A stretch of DNA of 64,000 nucleotides from JALQUL01 sp040382935 (GTDB lineage: Bacteria > Pseudomonadota > Gammaproteobacteria > Burkholderiales > Burkholderiaceae_C): the NCBI GenBank assembly GCA_040382935.1, contig JBEIEP010000003.1, positions 1 to 64,000 on the forward strand, given 5' to 3'. This document shows positions 27,050 to 35,109 of this stretch, in pieces. The first letter of the stretch is position 1; each line of letters begins with the position of its first letter. The notes beneath the pieces were generated by a model that searched no databases, was not told the DNA's origin, and saw nothing but the letters and a program-made list of their open reading frames with translations. Both the position numbers and the translations under genes were made by a program.

Positions 27050-27704
27050 ACTGTTCACGGTATTGCGAAACAGCGACCAGCCATGGGCGCAATGCAGGAT
27101 CGTCGGATTGGCGCAAAAAGCCCAGCAGGTCTTGCAGCGTTGCGACGGAGATTACCTCGATACCCATGGCCTTGCGCACATACTGCACCGCGCTGTAATC
27201 TAGGTCGCCATCTTTATCGGCACCTTTTTCTTGTCGGTCCAGCGCAATTGCAACCGCCGCAGGGGTCGCGCCTGCGGCCTGAATAAACGATACCGACTCC
27301 CGCACCGCCGTACCCGCTGAAATGACGTCGTCAACGATCAACACCCGACCGGCCAGAGGGGCGCCTACGGTAGTCCCCCCTTCACCATGGTCTTTGGCTT
27401 CTTTGCGGCTGTAGGCCAAGGGCACGTTTTTTCCCAACCGCGCCAACTCCACTGCAATGGTGGCGGCCAATGGAATCCCTTTGTAGGCAGGACCAAAAAT
27501 CATGTCAAACTGCACTTGGTGTTGAAGCAAAATTTTAGCGTAAAAGCCTGCTAAACGACCCATTTTGTAACCATCGTTGAACAGCCCCGCATTGAAGAAA
27601 TAGGGACTCACCCGCCCCGACTTTAGCTTGAACTGGCCAAACCGCAGTACCCCCGATTCGATACAAAACGCAATAAATTCGTGGGTAAGATCATCAGACT
27701 GCAT
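27036..27704 (-). CDS. pyrE: Orotate phosphoribosyltransferase
   Basis: 222 residues from ATG 27704 (MQSDDLTHEFIAFC); a TTG 12 bases upstream is less likely. FGQFKLKSGRVSPYFFN is the orotate-binding N-terminus, and VLIVDDVISAGTA is the PRPP-binding loop. AYSRKEAKDHGEGG carries the flexible catalytic loop. It makes OMP from orotate and PRPP in pyrimidine synthesis, as a dimer in the cytoplasm. A small terminator-like hairpin lies about 33 bases upstream and may attenuate transcription. The DUF4124 gene overlaps its 3' end. Confidence 0.96.
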   Translation of the reverse strand: MQSDDLTHEFIAFCIESGVLRFGQFKLKSGRVSPYFFNAGLFNDGYKMGRLAGFYAKILLQHQVQFDMIFGPAYKGIPLAATIAVELARLGKNVPLAYSRKEAKDHGEGGTTVGAPLAGRVLIVDDVISAGTAVRESVSFIQAAGATPAAVAIALDRQEKGADKDGDLDYSAVQYVRKAMGIEVISVATLQDLLGFLRQSDDPALRPWLVAVSQYREQYGVT

Positions 27705-27736
27705 GACTACAAGCAATTTTCAATGGGTTTCAACAC

Positions 27737-27757
27737 AAAAAGCTCCGCTATGGAGCC
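27737..27757 (-). terminator. Hairpin plus T5 in the pyrE leader (possible attenuator)
   Basis: On the minus strand GCTCC-ATAGC-GGAGC is followed directly by TTTTT (27741-27737). It lies between any pyrE promoter and the pyrE start codon; no minus-strand gene lies upstream, since xth points the other way. Leader attenuation of pyrE is known in enteric bacteria, which makes a regulatory role plausible. The stem is only 5 bp, so the call is cautious. Confidence 0.35.
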
Positions 27758-27897
27758 TATGCCATCTTTGACACTTCGGTGACGGGGATGTTAACAGGTC
27801 TTTTTTATTTGCCTGTGAACGACCCCTGTCATTGCCGGTCACAACCCTTACCGTACGGCTAAACTAGAGCGCACCCAATCAAACCCTTGGAGCCTTT

Positions 27898-28689
27898 GTG
27901 TTTACCTTAACCAGTCTCAATCTCAACGGCGTTCGTTCAGCCACCAACAAAGGCTTGGCCGACTGGGTGGCGCAAACCCAGCCCGACTGTCTGTGCGTTC
28001 AAGAGCTCAAAGCGCAAGAGGCAGATATGCACGAGGGCTTGGCCGCGCTGGCGGGCCTAAAGGGGTACTTCCATTACGCCGAGAAAAAAGGCTACTCCGG
28101 GGTGGGCGTGTACACACGGCACCAGCCCAGCGATGTGGTGGTGGGGTTTGGCTCTACCGAATTTGACGCTGAGGGGCGGTTTGTAGAGCTGCGCTTTGAC
28201 AAAAACGGCTCCAAAATGTCCATCATTAGCTGCTACTTTCCAAGTGGTACATCGGGCGAGGAACGGCAGGCCGCCAAATACCGGTTTTTGGACCAAATGC
28301 TGCCGCACTTGGCCGCCTTGGCCCAGCAGCGTGACTTTGTGCTGTGTGGTGATCTGAATATCGCGCACAAAGAGCAAGACCTTAAAAACTACAAAGGCAA
28401 CAAAAAGAACAGTGGCTTTTTGCCCGAAGAGCGGGCTTGGCTGACGCAACTATTGGCCGATGCGGGATTGGTGGATGTTTACCGCCAACTGGCCCCCGAT
28501 GCAACGGATGAGTGCTATACATGGTGGAGCAACCGTGGGCAGGCTTGGGCCACTAATGTGGGGTGGCGGCTGGATTACCAAATAGCGACCCCATCATTTG
28601 CTGTGTCGGCACGAAAGGCTGAGGTATTTAAGGAGCGGCGGTTTAGTGATCACGCCCCGCTTATAGTTGATTACGATTTTTCGGTGTAA
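27898..28689 (+). CDS. xth: Exodeoxyribonuclease III
   Basis: 263 residues with a GTG start preceded by GGAG five bases away. EEP-fold motifs are all present: SLNLNGVRS (metal Asn), VQELKAQE (metal Glu), CGDLNIAHKEQDL, RLDYQIATP and FSDHAPLIVDY (catalytic His). The product is an AP endonuclease and 3'-5' exonuclease for base-excision repair. It is divergent from pyrE. The 160 bases after it lead to a toxin-antitoxin pair and show no terminator I can support. Confidence 0.93.
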   Translation: MFTLTSLNLNGVRSATNKGLADWVAQTQPDCLCVQELKAQEADMHEGLAALAGLKGYFHYAEKKGYSGVGVYTRHQPSDVVVGFGSTEFDAEGRFVELRFDKNGSKMSIISCYFPSGTSGEERQAAKYRFLDQMLPHLAALAQQRDFVLCGDLNIAHKEQDLKNYKGNKKNSGFLPEERAWLTQLLADAGLVDVYRQLAPDATDECYTWWSNRGQAWATNVGWRLDYQIATPSFAVSARKAEVFKERRFSDHAPLIVDYDFSV

Positions 28690-28849
28690 GCGACTGTTGT
28701 CGCAACTGGCATTTTGACGATGTGCGCTTCATCTGTGACAGGATAAGGTATTCCCCTGTCGAGGCACTAGCGTAAAAGAGCCTCTTATCTCTGATGACCT
28801 GACGCATGCTTTGGAATACACTAATCGTTGTTAACGGTGCCAACAACAC

Positions 28850-29539
28850 ATGGACATAATTGGAACTGGAATTTATCCGCTACATCAAGCTGCAAGGCTT
28901 GTTCGTGCTGAGCCGCGTGCGTTGCGTCGATGGTTGCACGACTACTCTAGAAAGTACAAGGGAGAGAAGGTCCGTTCAGAGCCACTGTGGAAAACACAAT
29001 TGAGGGATGAATCGTTACCTGAGGACGTTATCGGCTTTCGTGACCTGCTAGAACTACGTATGGTTGCAGCATTTGTGCATCATGGCGTGGACTTGAAAGT
29101 AATTCGTGCGACGGTAGACGCCGCAGCTCGAAACTTTGGCAAAAACTATCCCCTCACCAATCAGCAATTTTTGACGGACGGTAAGCGCATTTTTTTGCAG
29201 GCAATCGAGGAAGCTACTGGGGAACAGAGGATGATTGACGTACTGAGAAAGCAATTTGTTTTTTCCGACATCATCAAGCCTTCACTGTACGCGGGCATTG
29301 AATATGGAGAGGATGGCGCAAAGCGCTGGTTCCCCCTTGGCCGACGAAAGTCAATTGTATTGGACCCTGCGTTGCAATTTGGAACCCCAATTGTGGCTCA
29401 AACCGGTGTCCCGACTGACACAATTTATGCCTCCTACCTTGCCGAAGGTCGCGATAAGGCAATGGTGTCAAGGGTTTTTGATATAGATCCGAAGATGGTT
29501 CTTGAAGCTGTTCAATTCGAGGAAGGACTTGCAGCTTGA
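28850..29539 (+). CDS. DUF433 antitoxin, VapB45-like
   Basis: 229 residues. The N-terminal part (about 8-70) looks like a winged or MerR-like helix-turn-helix (HQAARLVRAEPRALRRWL). The C-terminal part (about 160-215) is a DUF433-type domain: FPLGRRKSIVLDPALQFG then PTDTIYASYLAEG. The length and order match the VapB45 type of antitoxin (Mycobacterium tuberculosis Rv2018, about 239 residues). Its last four bases overlap the toxin start (TTGA). A small inverted repeat GTTGTT/AACAAC (28827-28847) lies just before the start and could be an autoregulatory operator. Assigned by recall, not by search. Confidence 0.72.
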   Translation: MDIIGTGIYPLHQAARLVRAEPRALRRWLHDYSRKYKGEKVRSEPLWKTQLRDESLPEDVIGFRDLLELRMVAAFVHHGVDLKVIRATVDAAARNFGKNYPLTNQQFLTDGKRIFLQAIEEATGEQRMIDVLRKQFVFSDIIKPSLYAGIEYGEDGAKRWFPLGRRKSIVLDPALQFGTPIVAQTGVPTDTIYASYLAEGRDKAMVSRVFDIDPKMVLEAVQFEEGLAA

Positions 29540-29949
29540 AGTTCTTTTTCGATAACAATGTGTCGAAGCACTTGGCCCATGGGATTCGGGAGTTATCGGC
29601 GATCACGAGCGGTGTTGAAACGGTTATACACCTTACGGATCGTTTTGAGCGGGACGCACCCGATTTGACTTGGATAGGGGGCTTATCCGCTGACGGGCCT
29701 TGGTACATTGTCTCGATTGACCGCTTTAAAAAGCAGCACGGAGCCGAGCGAGAGGCAATCAGAAGGGCGGGGCATACTGTTTTTATTCTGGATTCGCAGT
29801 GGTCCAAGCATGGCTTTTGGATGCAATCAGAGCGGTTAGTTAGGTGGTGGCCACAGGTCGTCAATTACTCGGCACTTGTTAGTGGAGGGGCGTATCGCAT
29901 CCCTTGGCAACATGCACCGTCAACAAAACTTCAAGCCATAACGTTCTAG
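29536..29949 (+). CDS. PIN-like (VapC45-type) toxin
   Basis: 137 residues with a TTG start that overlaps the antitoxin stop. It opens MKFFFDNNVSKHLAHG, a PIN-like strand with the first acidic metal residue, and has later acidic positions in FERDAPD and WYIVSIDRF. Length and position match the VapC45 type (Rv2019, about 138 residues) and the PIN_8/DUF5615-like group of RNases. The partner antitoxin lies directly upstream. In the pair the toxin would cut RNA and be blocked by the DUF433 protein. The usual fourth acidic residue is not certain, so activity is unproven. The pair separates xth from ampG. Confidence 0.68.
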   Translation: MKFFFDNNVSKHLAHGIRELSAITSGVETVIHLTDRFERDAPDLTWIGGLSADGPWYIVSIDRFKKQHGAEREAIRRAGHTVFILDSQWSKHGFWMQSERLVRWWPQVVNYSALVSGGAYRIPWQHAPSTKLQAITF

Positions 29950-30078
29950 GCATAGCCGCTACGATGCTAGCTGTGGGTTCACGATTTCACCACTAAGAGT
30001 TAATGAGCAACTTAAGAAGTCGAGGAGGTCATCCCTCACGCAAAATGACGATAGCACTTTCCTGAGATTAATAGCGCC

Positions 30079-31446
30079 GTGAATCAACAACCAGCGAAAT
30101 CTCTAAACAATCAACATCTTGTAGTTGTAGCCACCCCCGCCCGCATGGGTTGGCTGGCCAGCTTCAAGGTGTATGCAGAACCAGCGTCGTTGCGCATGTT
30201 GTTTTTGGGGTTCTCGGCCGGTTTGCCCTTGCTGCTGGTGTTTGGCACTTTAAGTTTTTGGCTGCGCGAGGCAGGCATAGACCGCACCACCATTGGCTAT
30301 ATCAGTTGGGTGGCGTTGGCCTATGGCTTTAAATGGGTTTGGTCGCCCTTGGTGGACCGTTTACCCATTCCCTTCTTAACAGCCAAGTTCGGGCGGCGGC
30401 GCAGTTGGTTGTTGCTCTCGCAGGGGGCAATTGTGCTGGGCTTGGTGAATATGGCGCTTAACGACCCCAAAATGGCTTTGACCCCCTTGGTGTGGGGCGC
30501 TTTGTTGGTAGCCTTTGCGTCAGCCACACAAGACATTGCCTTGGACGCATTTCGTATTGAGTCCGCCGACGTACAGCACCAAGCCGCTTTGGCCGCCACC
30601 TACCAAACCGGCTACCGCCTGGCCATGATTTGGGCGGGTGCAGGCGTGTTGTGGCTGGCGGCGCGCAACGAAGTGGCAGACACCGCAGGTTATCAGCACT
30701 TGGGCTGGCAAACGGCTTACTTGGTGATGGCCTGCTCCATGCTGGTGGGCATTGTCACGGTACTGCTATCCAAAGAACCGGTGGCCCAGCCGCTGGCCCC
30801 TGCCAAAGACATGGCCGATTGGTTGCAAACCGCGTTTGTGAGTCCGTTTTTAGAGTTTTTCAGGCGCTACGGGTGGCAGGCTTTGCTGATTCTGTCCTTA
30901 ATCGCGATTTACCGCATCAGCGATATTGTGATGGGCGTGATGGCCAACCCGTTTTATGTGGACATGGGTTTCACCAAAGACGAAGTGGCGGGCGTGACCA
31001 AGGTGTATGGCGTCATCATGACCCTGGTGGGGGCATTTGTGGGCGGTGTGCTGTCCATGCGCTTTGGCGTGTTGCGCATCTTGATGCTGGGGGCGGTGCT
31101 GAGTGCCGCCACCAATTTGCTATTTGCCTGGCTGGCGGGCTTTGGTCACAGCGTGTGGGCCTTGATTTTTGTGGTTTCGGCCGACAACCTAGCGGGGGGC
31201 GTGGCCTCTGCGGCCTTTATTGCGTACCTGTCGGGGTTGACCAACGTGGCCTATACGGCCACCCAGTACGCCCTGTTTAGCTCCATGATGGTGCTGCTGC
31301 CCAAAACAATTGCCGGATTTTCGGGGCAGTTTGTCGATACCTTTGGTTGGGTGAGTTTCTTTAACACCACGGCGCTGCTCGGGGTGCCCGTGTTATTGCT
31401 GATTTTTGTGGTCACTCGCATTTCATTGCCACCGCCCAAAACCTAG
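30079..31446 (+). CDS. ampG: AmpG-family muropeptide permease (MFS)
   Basis: 455 residues with 12 predicted transmembrane helices. The core shows FLGFSAGLPLLLVFGTLSFW, ATQDIALDAFRIE and GFTKDEVAGVTKVYG-type loops of AmpG. AmpG imports anhydro-muropeptides (GlcNAc-anhMurNAc peptides) released by lytic transglycosylases for recycling. The annotated start is GTG 30079; an internal ATG at 30145 (MGWLASFKVY) is a serious alternative, because the first 22 residues are not family-like. Its stop codon TAG lies inside the 4-bp target duplication of a MITE. The 129-base gap upstream shows nothing I can name. Confidence 0.9.
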   Translation: MNQQPAKSLNNQHLVVVATPARMGWLASFKVYAEPASLRMLFLGFSAGLPLLLVFGTLSFWLREAGIDRTTIGYISWVALAYGFKWVWSPLVDRLPIPFLTAKFGRRRSWLLLSQGAIVLGLVNMALNDPKMALTPLVWGALLVAFASATQDIALDAFRIESADVQHQAALAATYQTGYRLAMIWAGAGVLWLAARNEVADTAGYQHLGWQTAYLVMACSMLVGIVTVLLSKEPVAQPLAPAKDMADWLQTAFVSPFLEFFRRYGWQALLILSLIAIYRISDIVMGVMANPFYVDMGFTKDEVAGVTKVYGVIMTLVGAFVGGVLSMRFGVLRILMLGAVLSAATNLLFAWLAGFGHSVWALIFVVSADNLAGGVASAAFIAYLSGLTNVAYTATQYALFSSMMVLLPKTIAGFSGQFVDTFGWVSFFNTTALLGVPVLLLIFVVTRISLPPPKT

Positions 31447-31607
31447 GGAACCTCTGCAAAACCCCATGCGCGATCTGAGGCCCCGATAATGGCGCACTAC
31501 TGCGTTGGCTTTTTGGCTCATACCGCCCGGTATGAGCTGCAAAATCCGCCTTGTGGTGCATCCATTCTCGTGGCTCATATCGGCACAGCGAGTTTTGCAG
31601 AGGCTCC
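31447..31607 (+). mobile_element. 161-bp IS5-type MITE, copy A
   Basis: Ends are GGAACCTCTGCAAAAC (31447-31462) and GTTTTGCAGAGGCTCC (31592-31607), inverted with 15 of 16 matching. It is flanked by CTAG on both sides (31443-31446 and 31608-31611), the 4-bp YTAR duplication typical of IS5-family insertion. It holds no transposase. Inside, GCTCATACCG and CGGTATGAGC form a perfect 10-bp hairpin. The left CTAG contains the TAG stop of ampG. A near-identical element of the same length lies at 33783-33943. Confidence 0.85.
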
Positions 31608-31724
31608 CTAGCCGTGATGGCGCTTTACGCAACTTTACCGTTGCGAAATGGGGCAGTTTGCCAGCATGGGGCATGATCTGATCTCACTACAGCTTTGTCA
31701 CCGTACCCATCACCTACCAAGCCT

Positions 31725-32441
31725 ATGCTCCAGGCCAAACTTTTATTGATAGAAGACGATCATCGCCTGGCCGATATGGTGAGCCAATACCTGTCGCAGT
31801 CGGGCTTTGATTGCGCCCACGCGCCTACGGGCGCGGACGGGCTTTTGCAACTGCAAACGGTGGCCCCTGATTTGATCGTGCTCGATTTAATGTTGCCTGA
31901 CATGGACGGGCTGGAGGTGTGCCGCCGGGTGCGTGCGCTGTCGTCCGCTGCTGCAACTGTGCCAATCTTGATGCTGACCGCCAAAGGAGACCCCATGGAC
32001 CGGGTGGTGGGCCTAGAGATGGGAGCCGACGACTACCTGCCCAAACCGTTTGAACCGCGTGAATTGTTGGCACGTATCAAGGCTATCTTGCGCCGTGGCA
32101 GACTGGCCAGGGCGGCAGATTCTTCTGTTTCAGCCCCTTTGGTCTTTGGCAGCCTCACCATTGACAAAGATGCCCGGGTGGTGCGGGTGACGGGGCAAGC
32201 GGTGGACCTGACCTCTTACCAGTACGATTTGCTGTTGGTGCTGGCCGAGCGGCCGGGGCGCGTCCTTAGCCGCGAACAAATCATGGAGTTGGTGCGTGGC
32301 CGCGAGTTGGAGGCTTTTGACCGTTCCATTGACGTGCACATGGGGCGCATACGCAACGCCGTTGAAGCCGACCCCAAAGACCCTAAACGCATCCTGACCG
32401 TGCGCGGCGTGGGCTATGTGTTTGCGCGCCAGCAAGATTGA
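31725..32441 (+). CDS. OmpR-family response regulator
   Basis: 238 residues from ATG 31725 (MLQAKLLLIEDD); a TTG 30 bases upstream is possible but the longer N-terminus is not family-like. The receiver domain has LLIEDDHR, phosphorylatable Asp near residue 53 (LIVLDLMLPDMDG), LTAKGDP and the conserved Lys in DYLPKPF. The C-terminal winged helix (about 145-235) has RSIDVHMGRIRNAVE and the closing RGVGYVFA. It pairs with the sensor kinase 21 bases downstream and resembles RstA/CpxR-type regulators. The target genes are unknown. Confidence 0.93.
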   Translation: MLQAKLLLIEDDHRLADMVSQYLSQSGFDCAHAPTGADGLLQLQTVAPDLIVLDLMLPDMDGLEVCRRVRALSSAAATVPILMLTAKGDPMDRVVGLEMGADDYLPKPFEPRELLARIKAILRRGRLARAADSSVSAPLVFGSLTIDKDARVVRVTGQAVDLTSYQYDLLLVLAERPGRVLSREQIMELVRGRELEAFDRSIDVHMGRIRNAVEADPKDPKRILTVRGVGYVFARQQD

Positions 32442-32462
32442 ACCCTGGTCATCCAATCCCCG

Positions 32463-33782
32463 ATGAAACCCCTGTTTGCCTCTTTGTACTCTCGGCTTTA
32501 CTTTCGGCTTTGGCTTGCCGTAGTGGCCGCTGTATTGCTGGCCGTGACCTTGGTAATGGTGGCATGGCTATTGAGTGCAGAGCGGCAGGGCGCATCACGG
32601 GTGCGCCAGCTAGAGCTGCGCAACCCGGCGGGCGATGTGGTGGGCGTGGCCACCACCAAGCCGCCCAGGGGACCCGGACAAGGCCTGGAGTTCACCCTCA
32701 CATTGAACCAAACCTTGGCGGCCGGTGAGCCCTTGGTGCTGGAATTGCCCAAGCCCTTGCGACCGCCCAGGGCCGACCGCCCGGACGGCGACCCTAGACG
32801 TGGCCCTATGGGCCGCCCCACGGGTTGGGGCCTGCCCGATTGGCTAAAGCCGCCTTTTGGTTTTGTTTGGTGGATGATGATTGCCGGGGTGGCCGTGGCC
32901 TTGGCCGCCTATCCGGTGATACGGCGCTTAACCTCGCGCCTAGAAGCGCTGGAGCAGGGAGTACAGCGCTGGGGCATGGGCGATTTGTCGGTGCGCCTGC
33001 CAGTGCAGGGCAACGACGAAGTCGCCTCACTCACACGTCGGTTTAATGCCGCTGCCGAGCAAATCGAGCAACTGTTGCTGTCGCACAAAACGCTGCTGGC
33101 CAATGCCTCGCACGAGCTGCGTTCGCCTCTGGCCCGCATCCGTATGGGCATGGAGTTGCTGGTGGGCGATGCCCAAGGTTTGGGGCAGCGCAAACTCAGC
33201 GACGAGATCAATCGCAGTATTAATGAGTTAGACCAATTGGTGGGTGAAATACTGCTGGCCAGCCGCTTGGATGCTGCCAACGCCGACATCGGCCCGCTGG
33301 AGACCGTGGACCTGACCGGCCTAGTGGCCGAAGAGGCCGCCAGAACCCATGCCGAACTGGACGCAGAGGCTGTGCAAGTAACAGGCTCTGCCAAGCTATT
33401 GCGCCGCCTGGTGCGCAACCTGCTGGACAACGCCGCCAAGTACGCCAGTGCCGCGGGGGCAATGGGTGCCAGCCATGGGCAGGCGGACAAGGTCTCATTG
33501 CCAGTGGTCCACATTACCTTAACGCGGCGAACATTGGACGGCACGACCATGGCCATTTTGCAAGTGGACGACCAAGGCCCTGGTGTGCCCGTGGACCAGC
33601 GTGAGCGCATCTTCGAGCCCTTTTACCGCATGAGTGGTGCCAGCGAAAAAGAAGGCGGCGTGGGTTTGGGCTTGGCATTGGTCAAATCCATTGCACGCCG
33701 CCATGGCGGTGAGGTGCGGTGCGAGGAACGGCCCGGTGGTGGGGCGCGTTTTGTGGTGGAATTGCCCCTGCAAGCAGTTTAA
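32463..33782 (+). CDS. Sensor histidine kinase
   Basis: 439 residues. Two transmembrane helices (about 15-38 and 135-155) surround a short, proline- and arginine-rich periplasmic loop (RPPRADRPDGDPRRG), unusually positively charged for a sensor. HAMP (about 155-205) and HisKA follow with phospho-acceptor His near 217 (ANASHELRSPLARI), then HATPase motifs NLLDNAAKYA, DDQGPGVPV and GGVGLGLALVKSIARRHGG. It is the partner of the response regulator 21 bases upstream. Its TAA stop lies in the target duplication of a second MITE. The signal it senses cannot be inferred. Confidence 0.93.
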   Translation: MKPLFASLYSRLYFRLWLAVVAAVLLAVTLVMVAWLLSAERQGASRVRQLELRNPAGDVVGVATTKPPRGPGQGLEFTLTLNQTLAAGEPLVLELPKPLRPPRADRPDGDPRRGPMGRPTGWGLPDWLKPPFGFVWWMMIAGVAVALAAYPVIRRLTSRLEALEQGVQRWGMGDLSVRLPVQGNDEVASLTRRFNAAAEQIEQLLLSHKTLLANASHELRSPLARIRMGMELLVGDAQGLGQRKLSDEINRSINELDQLVGEILLASRLDAANADIGPLETVDLTGLVAEEAARTHAELDAEAVQVTGSAKLLRRLVRNLLDNAAKYASAAGAMGASHGQADKVSLPVVHITLTRRTLDGTTMAILQVDDQGPGVPVDQRERIFEPFYRMSGASEKEGGVGLGLALVKSIARRHGGEVRCEERPGGGARFVVELPLQAV

Positions 33783-33943
33783 GGAACCTCTGCAAAACCC
33801 CATGCGCGATCTGAGGCCCCGACAATGGCGCCCCACTGCGTTGGCTTTCTGGCTCATACCGCCCGGTATGAGCTGCAAAATCCGCCTTGTGGTGCATCCA
33901 TTCTCGTGGCTCATATCTGCACAGCGAGTTTTGCAGAGCTTCC
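33783..33943 (+). mobile_element. 161-bp IS5-type MITE, copy B
   Basis: Same length and orientation as copy A, with about seven differences by eye. Ends are GGAACCTCTGCAAAAC and GTTTTGCAGAGCTTCC. The left flank TTAA (33779-33782) contains the kinase stop codon TAA; the right flank is TTGA (33944-33947), a 3 of 4 match, so the duplication has drifted. It separates the two-component genes from the cobalamin adenosyltransferase gene. It carries no transposase. Confidence 0.8.
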
Positions 33944-34036
33944 TTGAGGCGCTGCGCGGTAAACTTAAGCCTTTGCCCGTTGCCTTGGCTACAGTTGCAC
34001 CGCAGTACCCAATCCCCATTTGCGAAGGAGCCCTTT

Positions 34037-34609
34037 TTGGGAAATCGATTAACACAAATCGCCACACGTACCGGCGACGGCGGCACCACCGGCCTGGGTG
34101 ACAACACCCGCGTGTCCAAGGCCGACCTGCGCGTGGCCGCCATGGGCGATGTGGACGAACTGAACAGTAACATTGGCCTGCTTTTGTGCGAAGCCATGCC
34201 ACTGGCCGTGAGCGAGCTTTTGGTCGAGGTGCAGCACCAGTTGTTTAACCTGGGGGGCGAGTTGTCGATACCGGGGTTTGAGTTGCTCAAGCCCGAGGCC
34301 TTACTGGTCTTGGACCAGGCCTTAGAGGACCACAACGCCCAACTGCCACGCCTGCAAGAGTTCATATTGCCCGCGGGCAACCGCGCAGCCGCGCAAGCCC
34401 ATATCTGCCGCACCGTGGCACGCCGGGCCGAGCGCAGCGTGGTACGCTTGGGTGAGCAAGAGGCCTTGCAAGACACGCCACGCCAATACCTGAACCGTTT
34501 AAGCGATTTGTTGTTTGTGCTGGCAAGGGTGCTTAACCGCATGAACGGCGGCGATGACGTGTACTGGAAAAACCAGCGCATGGCCCACCAAGGCGATGCG
34601 GCAGGCTAG
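34037..34609 (+). CDS. Cob(I)alamin adenosyltransferase, PduO type
   Basis: 190 residues. TTG 34037 is chosen because AAGGAG lies six bases upstream and the family N-terminus (IATRTGDGGTTGLGDNTRV) follows at once; the open frame further up runs into the MITE. That glycine-rich motif binds ATP. GDVDELNSNIG, FILPAGN, and the final RRAERSVVRL plus LNRLSDLLFVLAR are the PduO/MMAB signatures. It converts cob(I)alamin to adenosylcobalamin in the cytoplasm. A thioesterase gene follows after six bases. Confidence 0.92.
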   Translation: MGNRLTQIATRTGDGGTTGLGDNTRVSKADLRVAAMGDVDELNSNIGLLLCEAMPLAVSELLVEVQHQLFNLGGELSIPGFELLKPEALLVLDQALEDHNAQLPRLQEFILPAGNRAAAQAHICRTVARRAERSVVRLGEQEALQDTPRQYLNRLSDLLFVLARVLNRMNGGDDVYWKNQRMAHQGDAAG

Positions 34610-34615
34610 ACCACA

Positions 34616-35059
34616 ATGATCTCTGCAACCGCTCCACTGCCTGGCGCAGCCAACACCAACCCCTCTGTCGCATCGGTGCCCAACTTAAAAGGCAGTTTTA
34701 TTCGCCATGTAGGGCTGGTGTTTGACCAGCGTGAGCCGGGTTTCACACGCATTCACCTGCCCATAGAACCCCACCACACCAACTCCACCCAAGTGGTGCA
34801 TGGGGGCGTCACCTACACCCTGGTCGATACGGCTATGGGCGCCGCCCTGTATCTAACACTCGCCCCAGACGAAATCTGCGCCACCATAGAGATCAAGATC
34901 AACTACTTTAAGCCCGTGTTTGGTGGCACCCTGGTGTGCGAAGGCCAACTGGTGCACAAAGGAAAATCTGTGGCCAACCTGGATGCCTCGGTGTGGGTAG
35001 ACGAGGTGTTGGTGGCCAAGGCCAACGGCAGTTTTGCGATCTTGAAGCGTAAACTTTAA
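34616..35059 (+). CDS. PaaI-family hot-dog thioesterase
   Basis: 147 residues. The hot-dog fold is indicated by STQVVHGGVTYTLVDTAMG, which has the HGG and acidic residue of PaaI-type acyl-CoA thioesterases, then IEIKINYFKPVFGGTLVCEG. It probably hydrolyses acyl- or aryl-CoA esters; the exact substrate is open. It starts six bases after the adenosyltransferase, so the two are likely on one transcript. Confidence 0.85.
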   Translation: MISATAPLPGAANTNPSVASVPNLKGSFIRHVGLVFDQREPGFTRIHLPIEPHHTNSTQVVHGGVTYTLVDTAMGAALYLTLAPDEICATIEIKINYFKPVFGGTLVCEGQLVHKGKSVANLDASVWVDEVLVAKANGSFAILKRKL

Positions 35060-35109
35060 CTGTCTTCACCGGTAATCGAAGGTGAACGAATTCATTCGCG
35101 GCTATTTAC

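Noticed and set aside
31423..31674. Short open frame across MITE copy A encoding a cysteine-rich peptide
   Set aside because: The same frame recurs in copy B only because the MITE is repeated; there is no start signal or family match, so it is repeat-derived.
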